The translations under genes and the position numbers were made by a program. Shown here in pieces: positions 21,324-21,654 of a stretch of DNA of 21,654 bases. This DNA is from Myxococcota bacterium (GTDB lineage Bacteria > Myxococcota_A > UBA9160 > PR03). The notes under the pieces were generated by a model that saw only the letters and a program-made list of their open reading frames with translations, did not search any database and was not told the DNA's origin. The stretch covers positions 1 to 21,654 of the forward strand of contig JASJBO010000032.1 of NCBI GenBank assembly GCA_030066475.1, in the 5' to 3' direction. How positions within the stretch are numbered: the stretch's first letter is position 1; every line of letters starts with the position of its first letter.

Positions 21324-21539
21324 CTACTGGCGAAGCTCTCGGAGAAGCGCCTCCGCATCAACGAACTCGCCCCGCGCTGCCTCCTTCAGGGACTCCTCGA
21401 GGGCAACCTGCTCCTCCAGCGTCAACTCGAAGGTTTCGTCGGGCTCGGGGACGAGAACCGTCACGGTCGTCCCCTCTTCCAGGGCGTCACCGTCGAGTTC
21501 GAGCTTGCCGCGAACCACCTTGCCGGTTGCGATACGCAT
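21324..21539 (-). CDS. ParE-type toxin partner antitoxin (orphan)
   Basis: The protein has 71 aa. The start RIATGKVVRGKLELDGDALE, followed by EGTTVTVLVPEPDETFEL, is an AbrB-like beta-rich N-terminus often found in this antitoxin group. The acidic helical tail (EEQVALEESLKEAARGEFVD then AEALLRELRQ) would wrap the toxin. The ATG at 21539 matches the family start; an upstream in-frame start adding 11 residues is less likely. A -10-like hexamer lies 7 nt before the ATG and there is no ribosome-binding site. The cognate toxin is broken, so the antitoxin may be a leftover or may act on related toxins in trans. Confidence 0.72.
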   Translation of the reverse strand: MRIATGKVVRGKLELDGDALEEGTTVTVLVPEPDETFELTLEEQVALEESLKEAARGEFVDAEALLRELRQ

Positions 21540-21546
21540 CGACAGG

Positions 21547-21552
21547 AGGTTA
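21547..21552 (-). promoter_or_regulatory. Candidate -10 element of the orphan antitoxin gene
   Basis: On the minus strand GGTAACCT gives the hexamer TAACCT, with exactly 7 nt between it and the ATG. This spacing matches that before the PhyH gene and suggests a leaderless mRNA. Confidence 0.3.
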
Positions 21553-21586
21553 CCGCAACTCGGCATGGACAACCGCCGACCGCGCC

Positions 21587-21654
21587 GCCCAACGGCTCGC
21601 CGCTCAGCTGCGGCCGCCGTGTACCTGCCAAGTATCGCGCGGCGGCCGCCCGCG
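21587..21654 (+). repeat. attC-like integron recombination site, cut by window end
   Basis: It starts with GCCCAAC (21587-21593), then GGCTCGC and CGCTCAGCTG. An inner stem follows, GCGGCCGCCG (21610-21619) with CGGCGGCCGC (21640-21649). The left arm matches that of the site at 19634. The right arm with the expected GTTGGGC-like end would lie beyond 21654, so completeness cannot be judged. Confidence 0.45.

Overview
This is a GC-rich bacterial chromosome segment. The codon bias, a PEP-CTERM protein, several 2-oxoglutarate/iron oxygenases and two amidohydrolases fit an environmental Myxococcota-, Desulfobacterota- or Binatota-like bacterium. No rRNA or housekeeping marker is present, so this placement is an inference. 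I see no tRNA, rRNA or CRISPR array.

From 1 to 2.9 kb: two copies of a palindromic REP-like repeat, a sulfotransferase (-), a divergent 2OG-Fe(II) oxygenase, a Cys-rich lipoprotein, a third repeat copy, and an exported CHRD-domain protein with a PEP-CTERM tail. A perfect inverted repeat separates these from the convergent unit that follows. From 2.9 to 11.8 kb: a leftward unit (GH3 glycosidase, a carboxymuconolactone-decarboxylase-like protein whose start overlaps the GH3 stop, and a secreted metallophosphoesterase) diverges from a GH2 beta-galactosidase, whose 3' end overlaps a PhyH-type dioxygenase. The 11.8-12.1 kb gap holds a fourth repeat copy next to a fragment of a REP-associated tyrosine transposase.

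From 12.1 to 14.7 kb: a tightly coupled leftward operon of a zinc-type dehydrogenase, a DUF692 (MNIO) iron enzyme and a probable MNIO partner protein. This is the best candidate in the window for an undescribed modification pathway. Diverging from it are a TraB/PrgY membrane protein with an apparent non-canonical start, then a two-gene operon of a D-aminoacylase-like amidohydrolase and an amidohydrolase-2 enzyme (16.1-18.9 kb).

From 19.0 kb to the end the sequence looks foreign and visibly less GC-rich. It holds an intact toxin-antitoxin pair, an attC-like palindrome, a mosaic and frameshifted IS110-family transposase with an inverted fragment of another, a broken ParE-type toxin with an intact antitoxin, and a second attC-like site cut by the window edge. 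Together these look like the remains of an integron cassette array without an integrase in view, or another small-cassette island. Several genes have a GGTA-type -10-like hexamer 6-7 nt before the start codon, which suggests leaderless transcription.
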